From the NCBI GenBank assembly GCA_946530965.1, contig CAMNAK010000002.1, positions 186,001 to 250,000 on the forward strand: a stretch of 64,000 nt of DNA, in the 5' to 3' direction. The stretch comes from an uncultured Candidatus Saccharibacteria bacterium (GTDB taxonomy: Bacteria > Patescibacteriota > Saccharimonadia > Saccharimonadales > Saccharimonadaceae). The notes under the pieces were generated by a model. It did no database searches. It was not told the origin of the DNA and saw nothing but the letters and a program-made list of their open reading frames with translations. Position numbers and translations under genes: made by a program. Positions 25,770-33,533 of the stretch are shown in pieces (position 1 is the first letter of the stretch; the number at the start of each line of letters is the position of its first letter).

Positions 25770-27542
25770 ATGAGAACATTAGCGAAAGAATTAAACAGCA
25801 AATCCGGAAAAGTTAACTTGGCCGGCTGGGTAAATTCTCGCCGCGATCATGGCGGTCTTATTTTTATTGACCTTCGCGATCACACTGGCATTATCCAGCT
25901 CGTTATTGATCCGAATACCGCTAATGCGTTCAAACTTGCAGAAAGTCTTCGTGACGAATATGTCATCAAAGCTACAGGTACGGTTCGCAAACGCGGTGCC
26001 GGACTCGAAAATCCAAATATCCCAACTGGCGACATCGAGGTTGTTGTCGAAGATATGGAGCTCCTCAACAAGAGCGAAGCTCTCCCAGTAAACGTTCATG
26101 ACGAGGGTGTTCAAGCGGGCGAAGATCTTCGCTTGAAGTATCGCTATCTTGACCTCCGTCGCCCAAGCATGCAGAAGCGCCTGACTCGCCGCTCCGAGTA
26201 TTACCGCTTCATGCGCGAATATATGCATGAGCACGAATTTATTGAGGTTACGACTCCTATTCTTGCAAACTCTAGCCCAGAAGGCGCTCGCGACTTCCTA
26301 ATCCCATCTCGCCTACATCCTGGCAAGTTCTATGCTTTGCCTCAGGCTCCACAGCAGTTTAAACAGCTTTTGATGGTTGGCGGCATTCCTCGCTACTATC
26401 AGATTGCGCCATGTTTCCGCGATGAGGATCCACGTGCTGATCGTCTCTATGGCGAGTTCTATCAGCTCGACTGTGAGATGTCCTTTGTTGACGATGGTGA
26501 AATCGTCCGTAAAGAAATGGAGCCACTTATCAAGGGTCTCGTCAAAGATTTTGCTGGCAAGAAGCTTCTATCTGAAGATATTCCGCGCATTCCATACCAG
26601 GAATCGATGGAGAAATATGGCGTAGATAAGCCTGACCTTCGCTACGGTATGGAACTTATCGAGCTTACCGAAGAGTTGAAGGGCACAGAATTCTCTGTCT
26701 TTGCTAAGGCTGAATGCGTTAAGGCTATCTGCGTTAAGGGTGGTGCCGATCTATCTCGCAAACAAATCGATAACTTTACTGAGCAGGCTCGTAAGCTTGG
26801 TGCTGGCGGCCTTGCCTATCTTACCTATACTGAAGATGGTATCAAGTCCCCAATCGCCAAGTTTATGAGTGAGAAAGAGCTTGATGCAATTACTAAGAAG
26901 ATGGGCGCCAAGGCTGGCGACGCTGTCTTCTTCGGTGCAGACAAGCGCGCTAAAGTTAACAAGGTTCTTGGTCAGCTTCGTATTGCCTTCGCAAAGCACT
27001 TCGGTCTCGAAGATCATAGTGTTGTTGCGCTTTGTTGGATTGTGGACTTCCCGTTCTATGAGTGGGACGAGAAGAACAAGAAGCTCGACTTTGGTCATAA
27101 CCCATTCTCGATGCCAAAGGGCGGTCTCGAAGCTCTCCGTGCCGCTAAGACTGACGAAGAACGTCTTGCAATTGTCGCTGATCAGTATGATATGGTTGCT
27201 AACGGTCTTGAAATCTGTTCTGGCGCAGTCCGCAACCATAACCCAGACATCATGTACGAAGTCTTTGGTATTCTTGGCTATGATAAGAAATATGTCGAAT
27301 CTCGCTTCGGTGGCATGCTAAACGCCTTCAAGTTTGGCGCTCCGCCACACGCAGGTTGTGCTTATGGTATCGATCGCCTCTTCATGGAACTCGAGAACTT
27401 CGATAACATTCGCGAAATCGTCGCCTTCCCAAAGAACGGCTCTGGTATGGACCTAATGATGGATTCTCCATCAACTGTCGACGATTATCAGCTCAAAGAA
27501 TTGAACATCGAAATCGCCAAAGAAGAAATTGATCTAAACTAA
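25770..27542 (+). CDS. aspS: Aspartyl-tRNA synthetase
   Basis: A 590-residue class II aminoacyl-tRNA synthetase of the bacterial type: N-terminal OB-fold anticodon domain (VNLAGWVNSRRDHGGLIFID), motif 2 (PCFRDEDPRADR), a GAD insertion domain between ~residues 290 and 420, and motif 3 (GCAYGIDRLFMELE) near the C-terminus. Length is normal. Whether it is discriminating or also charges tRNA-Asn cannot be told by eye; a tRNA-Asn gene is present at 38.4 kb. Expressed from a leaderless promoter inside the palindrome and ended by a strong terminator. Confidence 0.95.
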   Translation: MRTLAKELNSKSGKVNLAGWVNSRRDHGGLIFIDLRDHTGIIQLVIDPNTANAFKLAESLRDEYVIKATGTVRKRGAGLENPNIPTGDIEVVVEDMELLNKSEALPVNVHDEGVQAGEDLRLKYRYLDLRRPSMQKRLTRRSEYYRFMREYMHEHEFIEVTTPILANSSPEGARDFLIPSRLHPGKFYALPQAPQQFKQLLMVGGIPRYYQIAPCFRDEDPRADRLYGEFYQLDCEMSFVDDGEIVRKEMEPLIKGLVKDFAGKKLLSEDIPRIPYQESMEKYGVDKPDLRYGMELIELTEELKGTEFSVFAKAECVKAICVKGGADLSRKQIDNFTEQARKLGAGGLAYLTYTEDGIKSPIAKFMSEKELDAITKKMGAKAGDAVFFGADKRAKVNKVLGQLRIAFAKHFGLEDHSVVALCWIVDFPFYEWDEKNKKLDFGHNPFSMPKGGLEALRAAKTDEERLAIVADQYDMVANGLEICSGAVRNHNPDIMYEVFGILGYDKKYVESRFGGMLNAFKFGAPPHAGCAYGIDRLFMELENFDNIREIVAFPKNGSGMDLMMDSPSTVDDYQLKELNIEIAKEEIDLN

Positions 27543-27547
27543 AAACA

Positions 27548-27574
27548 AATCCCCTCAAAAACGAGGGGATTTTT
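27548..27574 (+). terminator. Intrinsic terminator of aspS
   Basis: AATCCCCTC/GAGGGGATT stem, 6-nt loop, followed by TTTTG. Confidence 0.85.
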
Positions 27575-27604
27575 GTGTGCTCTATAAAATCATGAGTCTT
27601 AGCA

Positions 27605-27613
27605 TGATAAAAT
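27605..27613 (+). promoter_or_regulatory. Extended -10 (TGATAAAAT)
   Basis: Ends 7 nt before ATG 27621; leaderless mRNA predicted. Confidence 0.55.
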
Positions 27614-27620
27614 AAACATT

Positions 27621-28241
27621 ATGAAAGCACGCAGATGGCTACTAGTTTTTATGGCGTTTTTGGCAGTATCTTCGCTCGCCTCTTTTAGCTATCAATTTAC
27701 AGCTTTTGCAACTAACGAATCAGTAGAAGAGAAGCCAGATGAAAACTCTAAGAATAATTCGGCTACCGGTGAAGGCAATCAAGTCTCTGAGGAGCTTGAA
27801 ATAGAAGAAATCTATAACCGTATCTCCCAGAACTGCTCTAGCATCAAGCTTCAGCTCGAACGCGTGCAGAAAGAGGATTCCAGAAACCGTGTTTATCTTG
27901 GTGCGCAGTTTGAAATCGTTTCTACAAACTTGATGCAGAATCTAAATCTACGTCTCGTCAAAAACAATATGGCCAAGGCTGAACTTAGTGAACAGCAGAC
28001 CAGCTTTGCTAGTGAGCGCGAACACTTCAAAAACGAATTTATTGCTTATTCAAAAGAACTAGAAAAACTAATCGCAATCGATTGTAAGGAAAAGCCAGAA
28101 GATTTCTATAACCAACTAGTCTATGTTCGCGAAAAGCGCGCCGAAGTGAACAAGAGCGTGCAACGCCTACGTGCTACTATTGACGAGCATCGCAAATCTG
28201 TCGAATCTTATCTAAAGGAGCTCTATGATACTAAAAAATAG
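27621..28241 (+). CDS. Secreted coiled-coil protein, unknown
   Basis: 206 residues with a signal peptide (RRWLLVFMAFLAVSSLASF, likely cleavage near the AFA at ~33-35), an acidic Asn/Glu-rich linker, then ~140 residues of charged helix (EELEIEEIYNRISQNCSS, KLQLERVQKEDS, REKRAEVNKSVQRLRA) predicted as coiled coil with two cysteines. No family recognised. The next gene begins inside its last codons, so the pair probably works together at the cell envelope. Confidence 0.65.
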   Translation: MKARRWLLVFMAFLAVSSLASFSYQFTAFATNESVEEKPDENSKNNSATGEGNQVSEELEIEEIYNRISQNCSSIKLQLERVQKEDSRNRVYLGAQFEIVSTNLMQNLNLRLVKNNMAKAELSEQQTSFASEREHFKNEFIAYSKELEKLIAIDCKEKPEDFYNQLVYVREKRAEVNKSVQRLRATIDEHRKSVESYLKELYDTKK

Positions 28242-28599
28242 AGAAAAGAAAGAAAAAGACGAAGAGCCGTTTTTAAAAAGCGGTGGTCGCAATCTTCTGA
28301 TTCTTACAGGCGTCTGCGTAGTAGCTGCAATTGTGACTACATCGATCAGCTTGTATATCTACCGAAAAACTGGCGACGTCTATCTTGATCGCTCTCGTCC
28401 TGGCTACATTTCCGAAGATGAAGGAAACGGTGAAGATAGAACTGCAAAGCCAGAATTTGATGATGACGGACCTATCAATGAAGAACAGCTTGACCTGTAT
28501 CTAAAAGATCTAGATACTACCAAAAAACATATCGACGAGTCAAAGGATGGTTTCTCGTCAAACGCTTTGTCTAATAGTTCGCTAGGTATTGGAAAATAA
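28225..28599 (+). CDS. Small single-pass membrane protein
   Basis: 124 residues: a charged N-terminus, one helix at ~residues 25-48 (LLILTGVCVVAAIVTTSI), then an acidic extracytoplasmic tail (EDEGNGEDRTAKPEFDDDG). AAGGAG at 28214-28219 is a good Shine-Dalgarno and lies within the preceding gene, which it overlaps by 17 nt. Unknown function; likely a partner of the secreted coiled-coil protein. Confidence 0.65.
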   Translation: MILKNREKKEKDEEPFLKSGGRNLLILTGVCVVAAIVTTSISLYIYRKTGDVYLDRSRPGYISEDEGNGEDRTAKPEFDDDGPINEEQLDLYLKDLDTTKKHIDESKDGFSSNALSNSSLGIGK

Positions 28600-28602
28600 A
28601 AA

Positions 28603-28626
28603 GACGCTCTTTACGGAGCGCCTTTT
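28603..28626. terminator. Bidirectional intrinsic terminator
   Basis: CGCTC/GAGCG stem with outer G-C pairs; T-run on both strands. Placed between the convergent 124-aa protein gene and murC. Confidence 0.7.
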
Positions 28627-28628
28627 GT

Positions 28629-29846
28629 TTATTCTGCGAATACTCTTCTTAGCCAAGTATCAGCTGGTCCTGCCGTTAGTAGGATAATTAGCCAATTATC
28701 TCTATGGAGCTGCTTTAGTTTTTCTGCTAGCTCGTCGTTAGCTTCGGCGGCTTCGGCAACCTCTGGGTTTTGGAGCTCGGAAATCAAATCTTCTGGTGTT
28801 AGGACGACAAGGTCTGGATTTTCGCGGACAAGATAGGTAGGAAGCCAGAATACTTTATCTGCGGCCAAGAAAGCGTCCCTATATTCGTGCTTAATCTCGT
28901 GTTGGCGAACGTTCTGATGTGGTTGGTAAACCGCTGCAACGCCGGCGAGCTTGTCTCTTTCGCAGAGTTCTTTTGCCATCTCGAGAGTTGCCTTGATTTC
29001 TTGTGGGTGGTGGCCATAGTCGGTATAAACGCCATCTGTAATTCTTTCAAATCGTCTACCTGTGCCAGGAAAGCGATTAAGAGCCGCAATTAAATCCTCT
29101 TCCGAAACGCTTGGCAAAGCTTTTAGAACCGTCTCCATAGCAATGCTTGCGTCTTTTCTGCGGAGCTCGCCAATAAGATTAATTCTAGAATCAACCGTTG
29201 TGTTTTCTACAACATTTGCACTTTGTGAGCGGAATTGATCAAAGGCATCTAAATAATCTTCGCGAGTAGGATAGATATCTGGGTGGTCGTAGTCTACGGT
29301 AGTAATCGCGGCGACATAAGGATGGTAGGCTAGGAAGTTCCTATCGTATTCGTCTGCTTCGTAAATAAAGAATTCGGAATCGTTATCAAAATGGCCACTA
29401 TTAGCCCAAGGAAGGGTTGTGCCGACAAGGTAGGAAACAGGGATGCCAAGCTGAGAAAAAGCCCAAATTAGCATAGAGACTGTTGTGGTCTTGCCGTGCG
29501 TGCCAGCAACGGCAATCATCTTAAGATTTTTCTGCTCGACTAAATCTGCCAAAAATGCATCGCGCTTGCTAGTCTTTATTCTAAGATCGCGCGCTAGAAC
29601 TAATTCTGGATGATCTTTTGGGAGTGCCGACGTATAGACGAACCAATCAATTGGCGCCTCGTCCTGGCATTGCTTCAAAAAACTGCCATCCTGGTTGTAA
29701 GAAACGGGAATCTTGCGCTCTTCGAGCTCCTTTGCGACGGCGCCTGCCTGTAAATCCGAACCGCAGACTTCATAACCTGCATCTTGTGCAAGCTCGGCGA
29801 GCGGACCAATGCCTGTACCGCTAATACCGGAAAAATAAACCTTCAT
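28629..29846 (-). CDS. murC: UDP-N-acetylmuramate--L-alanine ligase (MurC-type)
   Basis: A 405-residue Mur ligase adding the first amino acid to UDP-MurNAc in peptidoglycan synthesis. The UDP-binding N-terminal domain begins VYFSGISGTGIGPLA, the ATP loop is AVAGTHGKTTT (about 113-121), EADEYDRNFL is the metal/substrate segment, and FPGTGRRFE plus YTDYGHHPQEI mark the third domain. It is shorter than the usual ~450 residues. Mpl (tripeptide ligase) is the alternative, but TDYGHHP is common to both. A leaderless promoter precedes it. Confidence 0.85.
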   Translation of the reverse strand: MKVYFSGISGTGIGPLAELAQDAGYEVCGSDLQAGAVAKELEERKIPVSYNQDGSFLKQCQDEAPIDWFVYTSALPKDHPELVLARDLRIKTSKRDAFLADLVEQKNLKMIAVAGTHGKTTTVSMLIWAFSQLGIPVSYLVGTTLPWANSGHFDNDSEFFIYEADEYDRNFLAYHPYVAAITTVDYDHPDIYPTREDYLDAFDQFRSQSANVVENTTVDSRINLIGELRRKDASIAMETVLKALPSVSEEDLIAALNRFPGTGRRFERITDGVYTDYGHHPQEIKATLEMAKELCERDKLAGVAAVYQPHQNVRQHEIKHEYRDAFLAADKVFWLPTYLVRENPDLVVLTPEDLISELQNPEVAEAAEANDELAEKLKQLHRDNWLIILLTAGPADTWLRRVFAE

Positions 29847-29852
29847 ACCCTA

Positions 29853-29861
29853 ATTGTATCA
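29853..29861 (-). promoter_or_regulatory. Extended -10 (TGATACAAT) of murC
   Basis: Ends 6 nt before ATG 29846; leaderless mRNA predicted. Confidence 0.6.
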
Positions 29862-29898
29862 TCGAGAGAGACGGGCTTTAAAATAGAATTTTTGCTTA

Positions 29899-29907
29899 TG
29901 ATATAAT
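29899..29907 (+). promoter_or_regulatory. Extended -10 (TGATATAAT)
   Basis: Ends 10 nt before ATG 29918; leaderless mRNA predicted; divergent from the murC promoter 38 bp away. Confidence 0.6.
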
Positions 29908-29917
29908 TTATATAGCT

Positions 29918-30613
29918 ATGGGTGGCGTCAAAAGAAGCAAGGTGAAACAACTCCTTGCTAAGATGTTCCGTTTGAGCAATTGGAAATTAGCAATAATTGC
30001 CATTTTGCTTTGTTTTTGGTCGGCCACTCTTCTACGCCTCGATCATATTAAGATGTCGCAACTTCGAAACGCGGTTCTAGCTGCTGATGAATCTGGCGAC
30101 GAGGCAGAAATCGCCCGTACTCTGAACGAGCTTAAAAACTTTACTAGAAAACATATTGTTGTAAACATCGTTTCAAAAAACGGACAAGACAAATTAGTTT
30201 TTGGTACTGGTCCAATTTATCTTGAGCAACAGTACCTTCGTGCTGCAAATAAGGCAATTGCCGCAGCAAAAGAGCAAATCAACCAGGGCTCGACCGAGAA
30301 TCCAAATGGAAATGTCTATGCCAAAGTCGAGGCGACCTGTAATGCGCTTGGTTATGCCTACGGTTATAGTACTTATGCGGAATGTTGGATGCGTGAGCTC
30401 GAAAAATATCCAACTCTAGAAACTCTCGGAACAGAAGACGAAGCAAAGATTCCGCCAACAGAACTATATCGCTATGATTTTGCTTCTCCGTTGTGGTATC
30501 CGTGCTTATCTGGCTTCGTTATAATAATTGCGCTACTTCTATTTGTAATTGTTTTGATTCGCGCCATCATTTGGATAGTGCTTAGAATCGCAATTGCCGT
30601 TTCGCACGGATAA
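29918..30613 (+). CDS. Two-pass membrane protein, unknown
   Basis: 231 residues: basic N-terminus, helix at ~23-43 (LAIIAILLCFWSATLLRL), an extracytoplasmic region of ~140 residues with two cysteines (ATCNALGYAYGYSTYAECW), and a long C-terminal hydrophobic segment at ~190-226. I do not recognise the family. A leaderless promoter precedes it and it stands alone between murC and the 68-aa protein gene. Confidence 0.6.
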   Translation: MGGVKRSKVKQLLAKMFRLSNWKLAIIAILLCFWSATLLRLDHIKMSQLRNAVLAADESGDEAEIARTLNELKNFTRKHIVVNIVSKNGQDKLVFGTGPIYLEQQYLRAANKAIAAAKEQINQGSTENPNGNVYAKVEATCNALGYAYGYSTYAECWMRELEKYPTLETLGTEDEAKIPPTELYRYDFASPLWYPCLSGFVIIIALLLFVIVLIRAIIWIVLRIAIAVSHG

Positions 30614-30634
30614 AAAACAAACAAAAGCGCTTTC

Positions 30635-30661
30635 ACCCCTTGACATCGCATTGCAAGGGGT
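30635..30661 (+). promoter_or_regulatory. Operator-like dyad inside the promoter of the 68-aa protein gene
   Basis: ACCCCTTG and CAAGGGGT, 8-bp perfect arms separated by 11 bp, overlap the -35 (TTGACA) and fill the spacer. A repressor binding here would block RNA polymerase; no regulator is identified. Confidence 0.45.
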
Positions 30662-30669
30662 CATAAGAT
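30640..30669 (+). promoter_or_regulatory. Promoter TTGACA-18-TAAGAT
   Basis: -35 at 30640-30645 and -10 at 30664-30669. Leader carries TGGAGG at 30685-30690 before ATG 30701. Confidence 0.6.
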
Positions 30670-30700
30670 AGAGTTACAAACTAATGGAGGAAAGCTAATA

Positions 30701-30907
30701 ATGGCTTACAAACATACTAATTCTAAGGGCGTAACCTACTATCTTCACAAGTCTGAAGTTACTCTACGCGGTGGCAAGCCACAGACTATCTATTTCTTCA
30801 CTAAGGTTGAGAAGAACGATAAGGGCACTCCATGTGACCTTCCAGAAGATCGTGTTGTCAACGAAAACCCACGCAATGGTTTCTTGACAGTTTCCCGCAA
30901 GAAATAA
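30701..30907 (+). CDS. Small conserved-type protein, 68 aa, unknown
   Basis: A 68-residue soluble, basic protein starting AYKHTNSKGVTYYLHKSEV and ending NGFLTVSRKK, with an internal CDLPEDRVVNENPRNG segment. It looks like a compact beta-rich domain. It has a -35/-10 promoter, a Shine-Dalgarno and a dedicated terminator, suggesting high expression. Function unknown; I recall similar short proteins in other Patescibacteria but cannot verify it. Confidence 0.7.
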   Translation: MAYKHTNSKGVTYYLHKSEVTLRGGKPQTIYFFTKVEKNDKGTPCDLPEDRVVNENPRNGFLTVSRKK

Positions 30908-30930
30908 TTGTAACCATAGTTTTGTATAAG

Positions 30931-30958
30931 AATCCCCTAGTCTAACTGGGGGATTTTT
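30931..30958 (+). terminator. Intrinsic terminator of the 68-aa protein gene
   Basis: AATCCCC/GGGGATT stem followed by TTTTT. Confidence 0.8.
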
Positions 30959-30965
30959 GTGGGCA

Positions 30966-30993
30966 AGAAAAATCCCCCGGAAGCTCCGAGGGA
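30966..30993 (-). terminator. Intrinsic terminator of the 182-aa protein gene
   Basis: On the minus strand CCCTCGG/CCGGGGG pairs across a 5-nt loop and is followed by a T-run (30972-30966). Confidence 0.75.
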
Positions 30994-31001
30994 GGACTCC
31001 A

Positions 31002-31550
31002 TTAGAGGAAAGAATCCACAGTCAGACCAAAGAGGTCGGCGTTGATATATCTCGTAGGCATCGCATCATTGCCGAAGCCGATTGCGATGATTGGGCAGTT
31101 AGCGGTCGAAGGCGGCTCTAAGAAGAACTGAGGGCTAGCCGAACGAGAGACTAACTTGTTGGCGTCGCGCAGCTTTTGAGCCTTGGCGCTATCGTTTACG
31201 ACAAAGACGGCGTCATTGTAAAAGCGCTCAATGAACTGGAAGATTGCGAAATCTCCAGGTCGAGCATCTTTGGTGTCGCTTTTCTTGTCTGCAAAGATTG
31301 TTGGCGTTACGACCTTTCGGCTGTTAGTGCTACCAACGACGATTGTGGTGTCTGCTTTAATTCCGGCAAGATATAACTTGGCATTGTTATGCATGCAATG
31401 CTTTGCGGCGAGTTCTCTATCTTCCTGAGTAAGCGTAGACCACGAATCGGCATTGCTAACAATAATGTCGAAGCTGCGGCTAAAGGCGTAGTAGAGCAGG
31501 CTAGAGACCTGCGTTACGGGATTGTTGGTACCAATGATAAGAATGCTCAT
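31002..31550 (-). CDS. Unrecognised 182-aa soluble protein
   Basis: The start is set at ATG 31550 by AAAGGAGG at 31560-31567; the open frame further upstream includes the promoter and is not used. The N-terminus (SILIIGTNNPVTQVSSLLYY) begins with a Rossmann-like strand and loop. DFAIFQFIERFYNDAVFVVNDSA-type segments suggest an alpha/beta fold. No family recognised. It has a -35/-10 promoter and a 70-nt leader with a hairpin, and is divergent from the LexA-like gene. Confidence 0.6.
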   Translation of the reverse strand: MSILIIGTNNPVTQVSSLLYYAFSRSFDIIVSNADSWSTLTQEDRELAAKHCMHNNAKLYLAGIKADTTIVVGSTNSRKVVTPTIFADKKSDTKDARPGDFAIFQFIERFYNDAVFVVNDSAKAQKLRDANKLVSRSASPQFFLEPPSTANCPIIAIGFGNDAMPTRYINADLFGLTVDSFL

Positions 31551-31576
31551 TGCTGTATTCCTCCTTTGTGTGGAAA

Positions 31577-31609
31577 GCTCTCTAATGAAGAACAAAAACA
31601 TTAAAGAGC
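31577..31609 (-). promoter_or_regulatory. Hairpin in the leader of the 182-aa protein gene
   Basis: On the RNA, GCUCUUUAAUG pairs with CAUUAGAGAGC (11 bp with one G-U), just upstream of the Shine-Dalgarno. Possible control element or stabilising stem. Confidence 0.45.
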
Positions 31610-31626
31610 GATCAAAGATGAAGCAT

Positions 31627-31655
31627 AGTATACGAGCAAAGTAGGTTATCGTCAA
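31627..31655 (-). promoter_or_regulatory. Promoter TTGACG-17-TATACT
   Basis: -35 at 31655-31650 and -10 at 31632-31627 on the minus strand with a 17-bp spacer. Confidence 0.7.
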
Positions 31656-31672
31656 GCATAAGCGTAAGGGGG

Positions 31673-31681
31673 TGATATAAT
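31673..31681 (+). promoter_or_regulatory. Extended -10 (TGATATAAT) of the LexA-like gene
   Basis: Ends 6 nt before ATG 31688; leaderless mRNA predicted. Confidence 0.6.
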
Positions 31682-31687
31682 CAGAAT

Positions 31688-32071
31688 ATGGCAGCACCGA
31701 CTAAGAAACAACAGATCATGTTAGATTTTATTGAGAAGTTCTCGGACGAGAATAATTTCTCGCCATCTTATCGTGAAATCGCGGCTGCTTTGGATTTAAA
31801 CTCGGTCGCCTCTGTTGCTCAGCATATCGACAACTGTGTCGCTGCTGGCTTCTTGATAAAAGTGCCTCGCGCCGCTCGCTCGCTAAGAGTGATAAGAGGG
31901 GAGCAGTATCAAGAGACGCAGAGGTTGTTTAAACAGCATATCAATGCTATCGAGGAGCGCCTAGATCTTGCCAAGAATGGCGAGGATGATGGCGAGACAG
32001 ATATGGAGACTCTCGGGGACGATTTAATGACCCTTAGAGCTGCCGCAAAAATACTTAAGCTCGAAATATAA
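31688..32071 (+). CDS. LexA-type winged-helix DNA-binding protein lacking the peptidase domain
   Basis: 127 residues. The first ~70 match the LexA DNA-binding domain (TKKQQIMLDFIEKFSDENN, FSPSYREIAAALDLNS as recognition helix region, AGFLIKVPRAARSLRVI as wing). The remaining ~57 residues are a charged helix (QRLFKQHINAIEERLDLAKN) and acidic stretch, with no S24 peptidase, no Ala-Gly cleavage site and no Ser/Lys dyad. It would therefore not be RecA-cleavable. Target genes unknown; it is divergent from the 182-aa protein gene. Confidence 0.8.
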   Translation: MAAPTKKQQIMLDFIEKFSDENNFSPSYREIAAALDLNSVASVAQHIDNCVAAGFLIKVPRAARSLRVIRGEQYQETQRLFKQHINAIEERLDLAKNGEDDGETDMETLGDDLMTLRAAAKILKLEI

Positions 32072-32083
32072 GCGTTTTTATAT

Positions 32084-32089
32084 TATAAT
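32084..32089 (+). promoter_or_regulatory. -10 box TATAAT of the phosphoglycosyl transferase gene
   Basis: Ends 9 nt before ATG 32099 with no Shine-Dalgarno. Confidence 0.5.
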
Positions 32090-32098
32090 AAGCATCAA

Positions 32099-33526
32099 AT
32101 GAAAAAAGAACCTGGCTTTATCTATCGGGTGTTTCTAGTTGTGGGCGACGCATTGGCAATTGTGGCGTCCTTTACTTTTGCTTACTATTTTCGCATTCAT
32201 TTTGATCCTCGCCCTTATGTCTTTGAAGGCGATACGATGGACTTCCTTTTCTCTAATTTCGTTCTTTTGCCAATCTGGCTCGTAATTCTATCTAGCCTTG
32301 GTCTCTATAGGAGAACGGTTATTGATCGTCGTGCTCGCGAAACGGGAAGGCTTTTCCTTGCTTCTGTTCTTGGTACGATGTCGATTATTTCTTATGACTT
32401 TTTTGCTACTGCTATCTCTCCACACGATAGCCTCTTCCCGGTCAAGATTATCGCTCTCTATGCAATCGTAGTTTGCTTTATTGCACTAGTTTTGGAACGC
32501 GCTCTTATTCGCGGAATTTTCCTTCTAACCAGGAAGCATAGCAAGGGTCTAATCCGTACAGTTGTTGCTGGTGACGGCGAGAACGTTCGTCAGCTTCTTG
32601 TTGGTACTCCGCCAGATTCTGGCTTTAAGATTTGTGGCGTAGTTGCAGATTCTAAATACATTCCAACCGAGTGGAATCGTCGTCGCTATCCTAGCCTAAG
32701 CGAAGCAATTAAGCGTCTTCATCCAGATGCCGTTATTTATGCTGCTGAGGATGGTCTAGAAGAAGCAAATAAGCTTGCGATCGATGCTCATGCCTTGTTC
32801 TACTATTCTCCGCCAGAGAACTCAGTGATTGCCCTGTCAAAGGATACAGAGTTTATTTCTGCGGTTCCAGTAATCCGCGTTCGTGTAACTCCATTAACGG
32901 GCGCCGCAAGAGTATTCAAGCGTGCTGTAGATATCGTCTCGAGTTTGATTTTGATTATTCTTTCTTCGCCAATTTTGCTTGTCGTTTATATTATCCAGAA
33001 GTGTATCGATTTTAAGGCTCCGGCGATCTATAAAGACATTCGTTTGACTCGCTTTAATAAGGAATTTCCGCTTTTGAAGTTCCGCTCGATTCGTCAGGAA
33101 TATAGTGGCCTAACTCCAGAGCAGGCCTTCAAAAAGATGGGTAAACCAGAGCTTGCAAAGAAATATCGTGAACATGGTGACTATATCAAGAACGATCCTC
33201 GCTATACGAAGTTTGGTAAGTTCTTGCGCGCCAGCTCAATCGACGAATTGCCTCAGCTATTCAACGTGTTGATTGGTCAAATCTCTCTTATTGGCCCACG
33301 TGCGCTTCAGCCATGCGAGCTTAAAGATTATGGCGATAGAGGTCTACTCTTGTCTATTAAATCTGGCCTGACTGGTCTTGCGCAGGTTTCTGGCCGCCGC
33401 GACATCTCGTTCAACGAGCGTCGTGCGCTGGATATCTACTACATTCAAAACTGGACACCAATGATGGATGTCTCTATCTTCTTCCGCACCGTTGCGGGCG
33501 TATTTAAACGATCTGGGGCAAAATAA
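32099..33526 (+). CDS. Polyprenyl-phosphate sugar phosphotransferase (WbaP/WcaJ type)
   Basis: 475 residues: four to five N-terminal helices, a soluble Rossmann-like middle domain (VVAGDGENVRQLLVG) and a C-terminal bacterial sugar transferase domain starting KRAVDIVSSLILIILSSP. FPLLKFRSI, SSIDELPQL (Asp-Glu catalytic pair) and GPRALQP are the family signature. It transfers a sugar-1-phosphate from UDP-sugar to undecaprenyl phosphate, the first step of glycan assembly, and so initiates the pathway whose later enzymes are at 0.5-14 kb. Length is normal. Confidence 0.9.
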   Translation: MKKEPGFIYRVFLVVGDALAIVASFTFAYYFRIHFDPRPYVFEGDTMDFLFSNFVLLPIWLVILSSLGLYRRTVIDRRARETGRLFLASVLGTMSIISYDFFATAISPHDSLFPVKIIALYAIVVCFIALVLERALIRGIFLLTRKHSKGLIRTVVAGDGENVRQLLVGTPPDSGFKICGVVADSKYIPTEWNRRRYPSLSEAIKRLHPDAVIYAAEDGLEEANKLAIDAHALFYYSPPENSVIALSKDTEFISAVPVIRVRVTPLTGAARVFKRAVDIVSSLILIILSSPILLVVYIIQKCIDFKAPAIYKDIRLTRFNKEFPLLKFRSIRQEYSGLTPEQAFKKMGKPELAKKYREHGDYIKNDPRYTKFGKFLRASSIDELPQLFNVLIGQISLIGPRALQPCELKDYGDRGLLLSIKSGLTGLAQVSGRRDISFNERRALDIYYIQNWTPMMDVSIFFRTVAGVFKRSGAK

Positions 33527-33533
33527 TTAAACT

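Noticed and set aside
26751..27239. 162-codon minus-strand frame inside aspS
   Set aside because: Shadow of conserved synthetase sequence; the same applies to the many other 60-180-codon frames lying wholly inside recognised genes.
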